From: Acidobacteria subdivision 2 bacterium RH1 MAG20
GTDB taxonomy: Bacteria > Acidobacteriota > Terriglobia > Terriglobales > Acidobacteriaceae
Length of the DNA: 64,000 bases
Assembly: GCA_002197545.1 (NCBI GenBank)
Contig: NFUO01000280.1
Span: forward strand, 124,001-188,000
Direction of reading: 5' to 3'
Shown: positions 1-8,817 of the stretch, piece by piece
Layout of the letters: each line of letters starts with the position of its first letter
Position numbering within the stretch: position 1 is the stretch's first letter
The notes under the pieces: model-generated
Told to the model about the DNA's origin: nothing
Database searches by the model: none
What the model saw: the letters and a program-made list of their open reading frames with translations, nothing else
Made by a program: the position numbers and the translations under genes

Positions 1-26
1 TTCCAGTGCGGGGTGGAGGAGTGTCT

Positions 27-2183
27 ATGAGGTTTTCTGCTGGGCTTCGGATGCGGTCTCTGGTGCTTGCAGGTGGGCTTTGTTCTCTGACACTGGGGAC
101 GCCAATTGCAGCGAGTGCTCGGGTAAAGAAGGCGGGCAACCAGATTCAGGGGCAGGATCGGGTGCTTCATGCTTTGAACCGGTTTACGTTTGGGCCGAGG
201 CCAGGGGATGTGGCGGCGGTGCAGGCTATGGGGTTACAGAAGTGGTTTGAGCAGCAGTTGAATCCCGCTAGCATCGATGATTCTGCGCTGGATGCGCGGC
301 TGGCGATGTTTCCGGCGATGAAGATTTCGCAGGCAGAGTTGATGGCACGATACCCGACGCCGCAGAAGCTGCGGCAGATGATTCGGTTAGAGTCGGCGCT
401 GCCTGCTGGTCCTGTGGAACATGCGATCTATGCGGATGATATTGCGCGGGTTGAGGCGGTAGAGGCGAAGCAAGCGGCGCAGACTGCGGGTGCGAATGCG
501 ATGCAGCCGGGGATGATGCAGAGTGCCGGAAGCGGAATGGCTGATGCCGGAGGAATGCAGGGGAATGCTGCGATGGCGGGTAGCATGGATGCCGGTGCGG
601 CGGCACAGGAGGAGAAGCCGTATTCCGATGCGGATGTGGTGAAGGTGATTAGCCTGCCGCCGGATGCGCGGATGCAACGGATTGTGGGGATGTCTCCGCA
701 GGATTTCATTGCGTTTCGCAAGAGTCTGAATCAGAAGGAGCTGGCGGCAGTGCAAGAGGGCTTGAGTCCTCAGCAAAGGGAGATTTTTGAGGCTTTGCAG
801 GGTGGTCCGCGGATGGTCGACACGGAGTTGCTGCAATCGCGGATGATGCGGGACATCTACAGCCAACGGCAGCTACAGGCGGTGATGACCGACTTCTGGC
901 TGAACCACTTCAATGTGTACTTGAGGAAGAACCAGAACGAGCCTTATCTGCTGCCGTCGTTTGAGCGAGACGTGATCCGGCCGAATGCGCTGGGGAAGTT
1001 TGAAGACCTGCTGGTGGCGACAGCGAAGAGTCCGGCGATGCTGATGTATCTGGACAATTGGCAGAGCATTGGACCGGATTCGATAGCAGCGGTGAATGCG
1101 GCCAGGGCAGCGCAGCGGGCGAAGAATCCCCAGGTCAGGCAGGCGTTGAAAGACCGTGGGTTGAATGAGAATTATGGGCGCGAGCTGATGGAGCTACACA
1201 CGATCGGCGTGCAGTGCGAGGTGAGCGCGGACCGTCCGGCGCGGGAGCTGGATAAGGCTTGCGGCAAGGGGTATACGCAGCAGGATGTAATCGAAGTAGC
1301 GAAGGCGCTGACGGGGTGGACAATTGATCGTCCCGATGATGGTGCCGCGTATCGGTTTGATGAGCGACGCCATGAACCGGGCACGAAGATGGTGCTGGGG
1401 AAGAAGATCAGGGAGCGCGGCGAAGGCGAAGGGCTCGAAGTGCTGCATAGGTTGGCGACTAGCCCTGCGACGGCGAAGTTGATTTCGACGCAACTGGCGA
1501 TACGGTTTGTTAGCGATACGCCACCGCCAGCGTTGGTGGACAGGATGGCGAAGACTTTTGTGTCGAGTCATGGAGACATCAAGAAGGTTTTGCGGACGAT
1601 GTTTAACTCGCCGGAGTTCTGGTCTCCGAAGGTCTACCGGGCCAAGGTGAAGACCCCGGTCGAGTTTGTGGTCTCGGCAGTGCGGGCGAGCGGTGTGGAT
1701 GTGACCGATGCTCAGCCGCTGGTGGCCTCGCTGAACCGGCTGGGGATGCCGTTGTATGGGATGCAGACGCCGAATGGATATAGCTGGAAGGCTGATCCCT
1801 GGGTGAATACGGGCGATCTGGTGAACCGGATGAACTTTGCCCTGGTGTTGAGCGGCGGTCGGATGAATGGCGTAAAGACGGACTGGCGCGGTTTACTGGG
1901 GGAGACCCCGTTGTCGGGCGAGAGTGCCGATCGTTCAGCGGCGACGAAAGAGCAGAGTCTGGAGATGCTGTTGCTTGACCAGCCAGCGAGCGACCATACT
2001 CGGGCCATAGTGTTGCAACAGTTCAAGAATACGGCGGCGCAGGATGACGCCGCAAAAAGGTTTTCTAACGCGCGAGTGCTGAATGCCGGAGCTAAAGTAC
2101 GGCAGGTAAAGGCCCAGGAGGACCGCGAAGCTGAGGTGATGGCAGGTTTGCTGCTTGGTTCGCCTGAGTTCCAGCACCGGTAA
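27..2183 (+). CDS. DUF1800 family secreted protein
   Basis: The protein belongs to the DUF1800 family, found in secreted proteins of Acidobacteria and Planctomycetes and usually encoded beside a DUF1501 protein, as here. Its biochemical role is unknown. The first 30 or so residues form a signal peptide (basic start, hydrophobic core, Ala-Ser-Ala near the end). I prefer ATG 27 over the in-frame GTG at 6 because GGAGGAG (15-21) sits five bases upstream. Family-like stretches include the WLNHFNV region and the NYGREL(M)ELHT segment. Residues about 150-194 are an inserted Met/Gly/Ala-rich low-complexity stretch. The gene is followed after 117 bases by the DUF1501 gene on the same strand, so the two are probably co-transcribed. 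Family is clear; function is not. Confidence 0.85.
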   Translation: MRFSAGLRMRSLVLAGGLCSLTLGTPIAASARVKKAGNQIQGQDRVLHALNRFTFGPRPGDVAAVQAMGLQKWFEQQLNPASIDDSALDARLAMFPAMKISQAELMARYPTPQKLRQMIRLESALPAGPVEHAIYADDIARVEAVEAKQAAQTAGANAMQPGMMQSAGSGMADAGGMQGNAAMAGSMDAGAAAQEEKPYSDADVVKVISLPPDARMQRIVGMSPQDFIAFRKSLNQKELAAVQEGLSPQQREIFEALQGGPRMVDTELLQSRMMRDIYSQRQLQAVMTDFWLNHFNVYLRKNQNEPYLLPSFERDVIRPNALGKFEDLLVATAKSPAMLMYLDNWQSIGPDSIAAVNAARAAQRAKNPQVRQALKDRGLNENYGRELMELHTIGVQCEVSADRPARELDKACGKGYTQQDVIEVAKALTGWTIDRPDDGAAYRFDERRHEPGTKMVLGKKIRERGEGEGLEVLHRLATSPATAKLISTQLAIRFVSDTPPPALVDRMAKTFVSSHGDIKKVLRTMFNSPEFWSPKVYRAKVKTPVEFVVSAVRASGVDVTDAQPLVASLNRLGMPLYGMQTPNGYSWKADPWVNTGDLVNRMNFALVLSGGRMNGVKTDWRGLLGETPLSGESADRSAATKEQSLEMLLLDQPASDHTRAIVLQQFKNTAAQDDAAKRFSNARVLNAGAKVRQVKAQEDREAEVMAGLLLGSPEFQHR

Positions 2184-2300
2184 ATAGTTGAGTGCCTCAA
2201 TAGTTGTGAAAGGTGCGAAACTTACTGCGGAATCTGGCGTTAGGTAGAGTAGGCACCTGCACGATACGACCCAGGCTTTTGAAGTAGAAGGAGACACGAT

Positions 2301-3545
2301 ATGGAAATCACGAGGCGCGGTTTTATGAAAGGTGGCGCTCTGGCGTTGGTGGGGACCTCGACGATTCCGAGTTTCCTGACGCGCAGCGTGATGGCGGAGA
2401 TGACGACCGCTGCGGCAAATAAGAAGAAGCTGGTAGTGCTGTTTCAGCGAGGCGCAGCGGATGGGTTGAATATCGTCGTGCCGTATCGCGAGCAGAATTA
2501 CTATGCGATGCGTCCTACGATTGCGATTAAGCAGAATGAGGTAATCGATCTGGATGGGTTCTTTGGGCTGCATCCGTCGATGGCGGCGTTCAAGCCGCTG
2601 TATGACCAGGGGCATCTGGCGATTATTCATGCGGCGGGGTCGCCGGATACGACGCGGTCGCACTTCGATGCGCAGGATTATATGGAGAGTGGGACGCCGG
2701 GCGTTAAATCTACTCCCGATGGCTGGTTGAATCGGGCCTTGCAGGCAGAGTTGTTGCGCGGGAAGCCTTCGGCGTTTCGTGCGGTGGCGTTGGGGACGGA
2801 GATTCCGCGGACACTGGAAGGTAAAGTGCCGGCGATTGCTTTGGACAACCTGTTGGATTTCTCGGTTGGGGGGCGTGGGCCGCAGACTTCGCCGATGAGC
2901 AATGCGTTTCAGGCGATGTATGACGAGAGCTCAGACGCAGTGCTGCATGGAACAGGTCAAGAGACCTTCGAGGCCGTGAAGATGCTGAAGGCGACCGACC
3001 CTGCTCACTATCAGCCAGCGGCTGGGGTGGTCTATCCGAAGACCCAGTTTGGAAATAGTTTGAAGCAGGTGGCGCAATTGATGAAGGCGGACCTTGGCGT
3101 GGAGGCAGCTTTCTCGGATATTGGCGGATGGGACACGCACCAGAACCAGGGGAATGCGAATGGGCAGTTGGCAAATAGGTTGCAGGATTTCTCCGAGGGG
3201 ATTGCTGCCTTCTGGCGGGACATGGGAACGGATGCGGAGAATGTGACCCTGGTGACGATGTCGGAGTTTGGCCGGACGGCTCGACAAAATGGGACGGGCG
3301 GGACCGACCATGGTCATGCGAATGTAATGTTCGTCCTGGGAGGGCAGGTAAAGGGTGGCAAGGTGTATGGGAAGTGGCCGGGACTGGATAATGACCAGTT
3401 AAATGAAGGACGCGATCTGACGGTGACAACGGACTTTCGCCGGGTCCTGGGTGAGGCGGCTTATAAGACTCTAGGCGCCAGGAATCTCGAACTGGTGTTT
3501 CCAGGGTCGCAAGTGCAGCCAGGTGAGTTTTTGAACTTTATTTAG
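2301..3545 (+). CDS. DUF1501 family protein with Tat signal
   Basis: DUF1501 proteins are exported proteins with an alkaline-phosphatase/sulfatase-like fold and poorly known substrates. The N-terminus has a twin-arginine signal (TRRGFMKGGALALVG, residues 4-18) followed by a hydrophobic segment, which suggests export of a folded, possibly cofactor- or metal-bearing protein. Family-like motifs are the RGAADGLN segment, the HFDAQDYMESGTPG segment, GGWDTHQNQG and the EFGRTARQNGTGGTDHGHA segment near the C-terminus; the His and Asp residues there are likely metal ligands by family analogy. Length (414) is normal. It follows the DUF1800 gene in the usual order for this pair. A perfect terminator hairpin lies about 210 bases downstream. 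Confidence 0.87.
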   Translation: MEITRRGFMKGGALALVGTSTIPSFLTRSVMAEMTTAAANKKKLVVLFQRGAADGLNIVVPYREQNYYAMRPTIAIKQNEVIDLDGFFGLHPSMAAFKPLYDQGHLAIIHAAGSPDTTRSHFDAQDYMESGTPGVKSTPDGWLNRALQAELLRGKPSAFRAVALGTEIPRTLEGKVPAIALDNLLDFSVGGRGPQTSPMSNAFQAMYDESSDAVLHGTGQETFEAVKMLKATDPAHYQPAAGVVYPKTQFGNSLKQVAQLMKADLGVEAAFSDIGGWDTHQNQGNANGQLANRLQDFSEGIAAFWRDMGTDAENVTLVTMSEFGRTARQNGTGGTDHGHANVMFVLGGQVKGGKVYGKWPGLDNDQLNEGRDLTVTTDFRRVLGEAAYKTLGARNLELVFPGSQVQPGEFLNFI

Positions 3546-3757
3546 TGGAAAAGTGTGATTCGGAATATTCGAGCGTTGGTATCGCAGATATTCCGTTTTC
3601 AGGATATGAAAATTATAAATCTACAAAATGGTGGAAAAAGCAGGACAACTTTTTAGAAGAACTGGCGTCTTAATGAGTGTAGTCAGCAGTTGCCGGACTT
3701 TCACTTCCCTCGGTTCCGGCGTCCCTTATCCGCAAGGCAACTACCTACCGTAAACGT

Positions 3758-3783
3758 AAGGCCCCCACAGTATCGGGGGCCTT
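3758..3783. terminator. Bidirectional hairpin terminator
   Basis: A perfect 9-bp stem, AAGGCCCCC (3758-3766) and GGGGGCCTT (3775-3783), with an 8-base loop, is followed by a pyrimidine-rich stretch with TTTT. It lies between the convergent DUF1501 and DoxX genes and could serve both. Confidence 0.75.
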
Positions 3784-3814
3784 CACTCCTTTTAGATCGT
3801 CTATTACGACTGCC

Positions 3815-4213
3815 TTAAGAGAAACCTATCTTTCGGTCGATGGAGAGAGCGCCGGAGCCGTAGAAGAGCAGCATGATGGCGATTGCGGCGAGTTCTGCAA
3901 TGTAGTTGTAGATGCCGAAGCCCTGGTGAATTCCAACCGTGAAGAACGCGACCAGCATGTTGATGGCGATCAAAGCTGAGACCAGGCGGGTGAACAGCCC
4001 CAGGGTAACCAGGATGCCGCCAACAAACTCTGTGAATGCCGAGATATAACCCAGCCAATAGGGAAGCCCGAGCGTGACGACATAGTGTACGAAACGATGC
4101 AGTGCAGTGTGGGTTTCAACCTTTTCGTATCCATGCACAATCATGGAAAGGCCTAGCGCGAGACGGAGAAGCAATGCTCCCCAGGGTTGGAGGCTATTTA
4201 GAAATTTCGTCAT
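3815..4213 (-). CDS. DoxX family membrane protein
   Basis: A 132-residue integral membrane protein of the DoxX family. Four hydrophobic segments are visible: residues about 10-28 (LLLRLALGLSMIVHGYEKV, typical of the family start), 52-75, 77-97 and 103-122. Family members are linked to oxidoreductases, thiosulfate oxidation and redox stress, but most have no proven activity, and no partner oxidoreductase is adjacent. Length is typical. An AGGGA sequence lies upstream of the ATG. It is convergent with the DUF1501 gene and separated from the next minus-strand gene by about 50 bases, so it may be co-transcribed with it. Confidence 0.85.
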   Translation of the reverse strand: MTKFLNSLQPWGALLLRLALGLSMIVHGYEKVETHTALHRFVHYVVTLGLPYWLGYISAFTEFVGGILVTLGLFTRLVSALIAINMLVAFFTVGIHQGFGIYNYIAELAAIAIMLLFYGSGALSIDRKIGFS

Positions 4214-4263
4214 AAGGATTTCCCTCTGAGCTTAGCGTGGTGAGATGAGGATGGGAAAGCGAT

Positions 4264-5205
4264 TTATCGGGCGGGTGCCGGGGGAGATACGAGTTGGGGA
4301 ACGGATGCAGGCGGCAGGTACTGATCGAGGAACCTTGTGATGCTTTCGCGATAGAGCGCTTCGGTTGGCGCGGTGAGGCCGACGGTGATTTTGGGACCGG
4401 AGGCAGTGCGGAAGAATGCGGGAGACTTGTCTGGAGAACTGGGATCGGAGAGAAGGAGTTTGGGGGTTCGCAGGGTCTGGAGGGGCTCGGCTAAGGGAAA
4501 GTTTTCGTGAAAGAGCAGGCTGACCGGAAGCAGGGCCGAGCGAGGGTCACGCCGGGCAGTGGCGAGCAGATCAGTGTGGGGTGAATCCAGGATGATGGCT
4601 GGGATGACGGGATAGGTGGCGGCCAGGTGAGCTGCGAGTGAGGTTCCAACACCCATGCCGTAAGGGACGATCTGTCTCGCAGGGATGGCTCTTGATCTGG
4701 TGAGGTATTGCCAGGCGGAATCGGCGTCGTGTGTCATCTTTTGTTGATTGGGATGAGTGTAGGCGCTTTGGCCGTAGCCACGGTAGTCGAAGGCGAAGAT
4801 ATTGAGACCCAGGCTGTGAAGGGTGGAGAGGGTGGGGATAGAGGCTGCAAGGGAGCCGTCGCCGGGAGGGAGGAAGAGGATGGTGGTGTTGGCGTAGCGG
4901 CCACCTGAGGTGGCGGGAATCCACCAGCCGGTGAGTTGGGGGATGGCGGATTCGTCGGGACCGAAGTGGATGAGTTGGTAGGGAGCGCCGCCAATGGATT
5001 GGGGAGCGGCGGATGTTCGGGAGGGATGCAGAACGAGCTGCCACTGGCCCTGATAGAAGAGAAAGCAGAGAGCGAGATAGCCGCAGAGGATGGCCACGAT
5101 TACAGTGGCAGCGACGGCCTTGACGAGCCAGATGGGATCGACTGCTTCCGGTGTAGAGGCTGGCTGCGGACGGCGTTTGGACGGCTTTGGGGTGGGGCGA
5201 GGCAT
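4264..5205 (-). CDS. Membrane-anchored alpha/beta-hydrolase-fold protein lacking the nucleophile
   Basis: The protein has a basic, proline-rich N-terminus, one membrane segment (about 29-51) and a domain of the alpha/beta-hydrolase fold. The fold is supported by the FAFDYRGYGQS segment (138-147) and the nucleophile-elbow region at 180-195. The elbow reads GMGVG (183-187), so the catalytic serine expected at 185 is glycine. The later acid/histidine elements (an HG..D loop and a C-terminal His) are also not recognisable; the region reads LLLSDPSSPDKS instead. This points to a non-catalytic protein, or to a shifted active site. It starts 98 bases from the divergent Rieske gene. The fold is fairly sure; the role is unknown. 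Confidence 0.75.
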   Translation of the reverse strand: MPRPTPKPSKRRPQPASTPEAVDPIWLVKAVAATVIVAILCGYLALCFLFYQGQWQLVLHPSRTSAAPQSIGGAPYQLIHFGPDESAIPQLTGWWIPATSGGRYANTTILFLPPGDGSLAASIPTLSTLHSLGLNIFAFDYRGYGQSAYTHPNQQKMTHDADSAWQYLTRSRAIPARQIVPYGMGVGTSLAAHLAATYPVIPAIILDSPHTDLLATARRDPRSALLPVSLLFHENFPLAEPLQTLRTPKLLLSDPSSPDKSPAFFRTASGPKITVGLTAPTEALYRESITRFLDQYLPPASVPQLVSPPAPAR

Positions 5206-5303
5206 GAAGGCTTCTATCTGAACTTTAGCATCTGCAATCTGAGAGGGATGTAGGTGATTCCCTGCATTGGGTTTTAAGATGGAAGGAGCGGAGGATTTTT
5301 GAA

Positions 5304-5630
5304 GTGGCGCAGTGGGTCAGGTTATGCGGGCTCGATGAGGCTCCGGCGGTGGGAAAAGTGATGGAGGGTGAAGTGGAGGGCGTGGGGATTTGTCTGGTGA
5401 ATGTGAATGGGGAGCTGTCAGCTTTGGATAATATCTGTCCCCATCGACAGGGACCGTTGGGGCAGGGATGGCTGGAGGGCGAGGCGGTGGTTTGTCCGTG
5501 GCATTCGTGGACATTCAGCGTGAAGACAGGAGTTGCGGAATATCCAGTGCATGAACGCGTGAATGTGTTTCCGGTACGGGTTGAAGGGGAGGATGTGTTA
5601 ATGCATCTTGAGGAACGGAATCGCGACTAG
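5304..5630 (+). CDS. Rieske [2Fe-2S] ferredoxin (NirD-like)
   Basis: A small soluble Rieske protein of 108 residues. The two cluster-binding boxes are C45-P-H47 and C64-P-W-H67, which bind one [2Fe-2S] cluster through two Cys and two His. Size and motifs match stand-alone ferredoxins of the NirD/biphenyl-dioxygenase ferredoxin type that pass electrons to an oxygenase or reductase, but no such partner is adjacent. There is no signal peptide or membrane segment, so it is cytoplasmic. Translation should start at GTG 5304, preceded by GGAGGA at 5290-5295. A strong terminator follows about 80 bases downstream. Confidence 0.88.
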   Translation: MAQWVRLCGLDEAPAVGKVMEGEVEGVGICLVNVNGELSALDNICPHRQGPLGQGWLEGEAVVCPWHSWTFSVKTGVAEYPVHERVNVFPVRVEGEDVLMHLEERNRD

Positions 5631-5708
5631 GAATCACAGCGGGAACCCTGCAAATCCTGCGGCGCATCATCATCGCCATCATGGACGCTAGTATTTTAAC
5701 CAGGATAG

Positions 5709-5740
5709 AAGGCCCGAACACAATGTTTCGGGCCTTTTCT
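5709..5740 (+). terminator. Rho-independent terminator ahead of carA
   Basis: A 10-bp perfect stem, AAGGCCCGAA (5709-5718) and TTCGGGCCTT (5727-5736), with an 8-base loop and a following TTCT. It would end the Rieske transcript. Because it lies 100 bases before the carA start and 18 bases after a run of His codons, it could also act as an attenuator; that is speculation. Confidence 0.8.
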
Positions 5741-5839
5741 CTTGCCTGCGGGCTGTTTGTGGGGGCTGCCTTTGGGAGCCGCTACTTATGCGCTCCGGAA
5801 GCTGTTAGAATCTATAAAATCCACTCCTCTGGAGAGGCA

Positions 5840-6979
5840 ATGCAGGCAATACTGGCGCTGGAAGACGGGCGCATCTTTCGTGGCAAGAGTTTTGGCGCAG
5901 GAGCGGAATGCTCCGGCGAGGTGGTCTTCAATACATCACTGACTGGCTATCAAGAGATCTTTACCGATCCTTCCTACGCTGGCCAGATTGTGGTTTTGAC
6001 GAATCCTCACATTGGGAACTATGGGACGACGCCGCACGATGCCGAGGCGACGCGGCCTTACATCGAAGGACTGGTGACGCGAGAGTTTTCGCCGATGAGC
6101 TCGAATTGGCGTTCGACCCAGGTTGCCGACGAGTATCTCGAACGCTATGGCGTGCCGGTGATCTCCGACATCGATACGCGGGCCGTGGTACGGCATCTGC
6201 GGGCCAATGGCGTGATGCGCGGCGTGATTGCGAGCGGCGAGAATCTGGACGCGGATGCGCTGGTGGCGAAAGCGCGGTCGATCAGGAAGATGGAAGGCAC
6301 CGATCTGGCCAGTGTGGTGACTACGAAGACCGTGTACAAGTGGGATGCGAACGAGCCGAAGAACCAGACCGGCGACACGCTGTTGACCCCAGCAGAAAAT
6401 GCAGACGGCAAGCAGATGCATGTGGTGGCTTATGACTACGGCATCAAGGAAAATATTCTGCGGATGCTGACACGCGAGAACTGCAGCGTGACTGTGGTTC
6501 CGGCGAAGACCTCCGCGGAAGAAGTGCTGGCGATGGAGCCTGATGGGGTTTTCTTCTCGAATGGGCCGGGCGATCCGGAGCCGCTGGGGTATGCGGTCGA
6601 AAACGTGAGGAAGTTGCAGGGGAAGACGCCAATCTTCGGGATTTGTCTGGGACATCAAATTTTTGGGTTGGCTCTAGGGGGTAAGACCTACAAGCTGAAG
6701 TTTGGGCATCATGGCGGGAACCACCCGATCATGAATCACCAGACCGGCAGGGTCGAGATCACGGCGCAGAACCACAACTTCAATGTCGATCCAGATTCGC
6801 TTCCAGCAGATGTGGAACGGACGCATACGAACTTGAACGACCAGACGCTGGCCGGGTTGAAGCATAAGACCGACCCGATGTTCAGCGTGCAGTATCACCC
6901 GGAGGCCAGTCCGGGGCCGCACGATTCGCATTATCTCTTCAGGGATTTCCGGAAGATGATGGAAGAGTGGAAGAAGTGA
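5840..6979 (+). CDS. carA: Carbamoyl-phosphate synthase small subunit
   Basis: CarA is the glutaminase subunit of carbamoyl-phosphate synthase. It releases ammonia from glutamine and channels it to CarB for pyrimidine and arginine synthesis. The N-terminal small-subunit domain begins with the typical [10 protein letters not shown] and contains [10 protein letters not shown] and NPHIGNYG. The C-terminal class I amidotransferase domain has GICLGHQ with nucleophile Cys269, the same number as in E. coli CarA, and a [13 protein letters not shown] segment carrying the catalytic His. The ATG at 5840 is chosen over an upstream in-frame ATG at 5681 because it gives the family length (379), follows GGAGAGG (5831-5837), and the longer version would run through a terminator hairpin. 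Its stop overlaps the start of a DNA methyltransferase gene, while carB lies 1.9 kb further on. Confidence 0.97.
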   Translation: MQAILALEDGRIFRGKSFGAGAECSGEVVFNTSLTGYQEIFTDPSYAGQIVVLTNPHIGNYGTTPHDAEATRPYIEGLVTREFSPMSSNWRSTQVADEYLERYGVPVISDIDTRAVVRHLRANGVMRGVIASGENLDADALVAKARSIRKMEGTDLASVVTTKTVYKWDANEPKNQTGDTLLTPAENADGKQMHVVAYDYGIKENILRMLTRENCSVTVVPAKTSAEEVLAMEPDGVFFSNGPGDPEPLGYAVENVRKLQGKTPIFGICLGHQIFGLALGGKTYKLKFGHHGGNHPIMNHQTGRVEITAQNHNFNVDPDSLPADVERTHTNLNDQTLAGLKHKTDPMFSVQYHPEASPGPHDSHYLFRDFRKMMEEWKK

Positions 6980-8004
6980 GTGCTGCTGCTCATCTGCCGA
7001 TTCTGTTGACTCCGCCTCGAAAGCGCGACTTTGCTTTCGATGAGAAGGACTTATCGGTTTATTTGCCTTCTGCTTTTGCTGGAATGGGACTCGATCAGAC
7101 GACCATTCCAAGAATTGCGAAGGACGAAATTCTTCTGCAAGAAATTGAAGCTGCTGTGCGGACTGTTCCCACAAAACATGTTCTTGTACATGGCGACGCA
7201 CGAGAAATTACGGGGTTAAAACCAAATTCCATTCATCTGGTTGTAACGTCTCCACCATATTGGACACTTAAGCGTTACGAAGATTCGCAGGCCCAGATGG
7301 GGCATATTGCGAATTACGAACAGTTTTTAGGAGAACTACAGCGAGATTGGCAGAAATGCTTTGACGCGCTGGTTCCGGGTGGGAGATTAGTGTGCGTGGT
7401 CGGGGATGTATGTTTGTCACGGCGACAGAATGAAGGGCGTCACACGGTTGTTCCGCTTCACGCTGCAATCCAGGAGCAGTGCCGCAAAATCGGTTTTGAT
7501 AACCTGGCCCCGATTATCTGGCACAAGATTTCAAATGCGGTGTACGAGGCTTCCGGCGCGGGAGGCTTTCTCGGCAAGCCATACGAGCCAAACGCGGTCA
7601 TCAAGAATGATATTGAATTTATTTTGATGCTAAGGAAGCCCGGGGGATATCGCAAACCCAGCGCGTCAACGAAGCTGCTGAGTGTCATCAGCGCCCAAAA
7701 TTATCAGCAATGGTTTCAACAAATATGGACTGGAATTACTGGAGAATCCACAAAGCATCATCCTGCGCCTTATCCAGTTCAACTGGCCGAGCGGTTGATC
7801 AGGATGTTCAGTTTTGTCGGCGATGTTGTCTTCGATCCCTTTTTGGGGACTGCGACGACGACTGTCGCAGCCGCTAAATCGGGGAGAAACAGCATAGGCT
7901 GCGAAGTACAGGAAACATACCTTAAGGCTGCTGTGTCCCGCGTGAGGCGAGAGACTGGGAGTCTTTTTCATCAACCGGAAGTGGTGGAGGTTTGGGAACG
8001 ATGA
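6976..8004 (+). CDS. Type II site-specific DNA methyltransferase, beta class
   Basis: This is the modification half of a type II restriction-modification system. The catalytic motif TSPPYW comes first (about residues 91-96) and the AdoMet-binding motif DPFLGTATT comes near the C-terminus (about 287-295); that order defines the beta class. TSPPYW is usual for N4-cytosine methyltransferases such as M.BamHI, so N4-methylcytosine is the likely product. The gene overlaps the carA stop: GTG 6976 and TGA 6977-6979 form a GTGA junction; GTG 6967 is an alternative start. It also overlaps the nuclease gene by four bases (ATGA). Base composition is visibly more A/T-rich than carA and carB, which suggests transfer. 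Confidence 0.9.
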   Translation: MSAAAHLPILLTPPRKRDFAFDEKDLSVYLPSAFAGMGLDQTTIPRIAKDEILLQEIEAAVRTVPTKHVLVHGDAREITGLKPNSIHLVVTSPPYWTLKRYEDSQAQMGHIANYEQFLGELQRDWQKCFDALVPGGRLVCVVGDVCLSRRQNEGRHTVVPLHAAIQEQCRKIGFDNLAPIIWHKISNAVYEASGAGGFLGKPYEPNAVIKNDIEFILMLRKPGGYRKPSASTKLLSVISAQNYQQWFQQIWTGITGESTKHHPAPYPVQLAERLIRMFSFVGDVVFDPFLGTATTTVAAAKSGRNSIGCEVQETYLKAAVSRVRRETGSLFHQPEVVEVWER

Positions 8005-8717
8005 ACCTCGGCGAGCGATGGAATCAACGGTTGCAAGGCGCTGTGCGTCATTTTTGGGAGACTAGAAGCACTCAAGCTGGCAACCAGGGAAGAAAAACGG
8101 GTCAGAAAGATGCTGGGGCAAGAAGCGCCGTAACCGGCGGAAGACAGTTACAGGGATTCGCCGATTTGATTTGCGACTATCTTGAGGAATCCGGGCTGGA
8201 TCGTCCGAGCATACATTGCGACCGTTCGGCAGAGATTCCGGGGTGGTATCGATCAGAAAAGAGATGGGATCTGCTGGTTGTGTCGAAAGGACACCTTGTG
8301 GCCGCAATGGAATTCAAATCACAGGTTGGCTCTTTCGGTAACAACTTCAACAACCGCACAGAGGAGGCTTTGGGAAGTGCCACCGACCTGTGGGCCGCAT
8401 ACCGTGAAGGTGCATTTGCCCCATCTCCACGACCATGGCTGGGTTATTTCATGATGGTAGAGGATGCTCCCGAATCAAATCGCGCAGTAGGCGCGAGTCA
8501 ATCTCATTTCAAGGTATTTCCTGAGTTTATTGGAGCTTCTTACACGAAGCGTTATGAGATTTTGCTGACAAAACTGGTACGTGACAGGCATTACGATAGT
8601 GCTTGCTTACTTACTTCCTCCGCATTAGAAGGTACTCAAGGAATCTATCGTGAACCATCCGAGGAGCTTGCATTTGACGCATTGCTGGTGTCCTTGGCGG
8701 CGAGAGTAATGGTATGA
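8001..8717 (+). CDS. Type II restriction endonuclease, XhoI/PaeR7I family
   Basis: The 238-residue protein resembles XhoI and PaeR7I, which cut CTCGAG and are about 245 residues long. Recognisable segments are the N-terminal AVRHFWETR region, DAGARSAVTGGRQLQGF (37-53) and a PD-(D/E)XK-type catalytic core with D90, E104 and K106 (EFKSQ). ATG 8001 overlaps the methyltransferase stop (ATGA), and GGAGG lies at 7986-7990; the in-frame TTG at 7992 is less likely. Coupled translation behind the methyltransferase would help ensure that protection comes with cutting. CTCGAG occurs in this window (for example inside carB near 10086 and near 27889), so modification of the host DNA would be needed if the specificity is as in XhoI. 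Confidence 0.88.
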   Translation: MNLGERWNQRLQGAVRHFWETRSTQAGNQGRKTGQKDAGARSAVTGGRQLQGFADLICDYLEESGLDRPSIHCDRSAEIPGWYRSEKRWDLLVVSKGHLVAAMEFKSQVGSFGNNFNNRTEEALGSATDLWAAYREGAFAPSPRPWLGYFMMVEDAPESNRAVGASQSHFKVFPEFIGASYTKRYEILLTKLVRDRHYDSACLLTSSALEGTQGIYREPSEELAFDALLVSLAARVMV

Positions 8718-8725
8718 CTGGAAAT

Positions 8726-8817
8726 AATGTATTCACAATAAATTATTTGAATACATTTCCTCAGCGGCTAAAGCCGCTTGATTTTTGTGCTGATGACGGC
8801 GGGGCTGAAGCCCCGCC
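8726..8817. repeat. Cluster of three hairpins between the restriction gene and carB
   Basis: Three inverted repeats lie in about 90 bases. The first is A/T-rich: AATGTATTCA (8726-8735) and TGAATACATT (8748-8757) with a 12-base loop. The second is AGCGGC-TAAA-GCCGCT (8763-8778), followed by ATTTTT, so it may terminate transcription. The third is GGCGGGGC-TGAA-GCCCCGCC (8798-8817). The short-loop GGCTAAAGCC/GGCTGAAGCC style resembles palindromic dispersed (REP-like) sequences; whether copies exist elsewhere cannot be seen here. Confidence 0.6.

Noticed and set aside
3660..3760. Cyclic-di-GMP riboswitch
   Set aside because: A GGTAGGTAG-like word occurs on the minus strand, but the other conserved pieces are missing and the segment would sit behind, not before, a gene.
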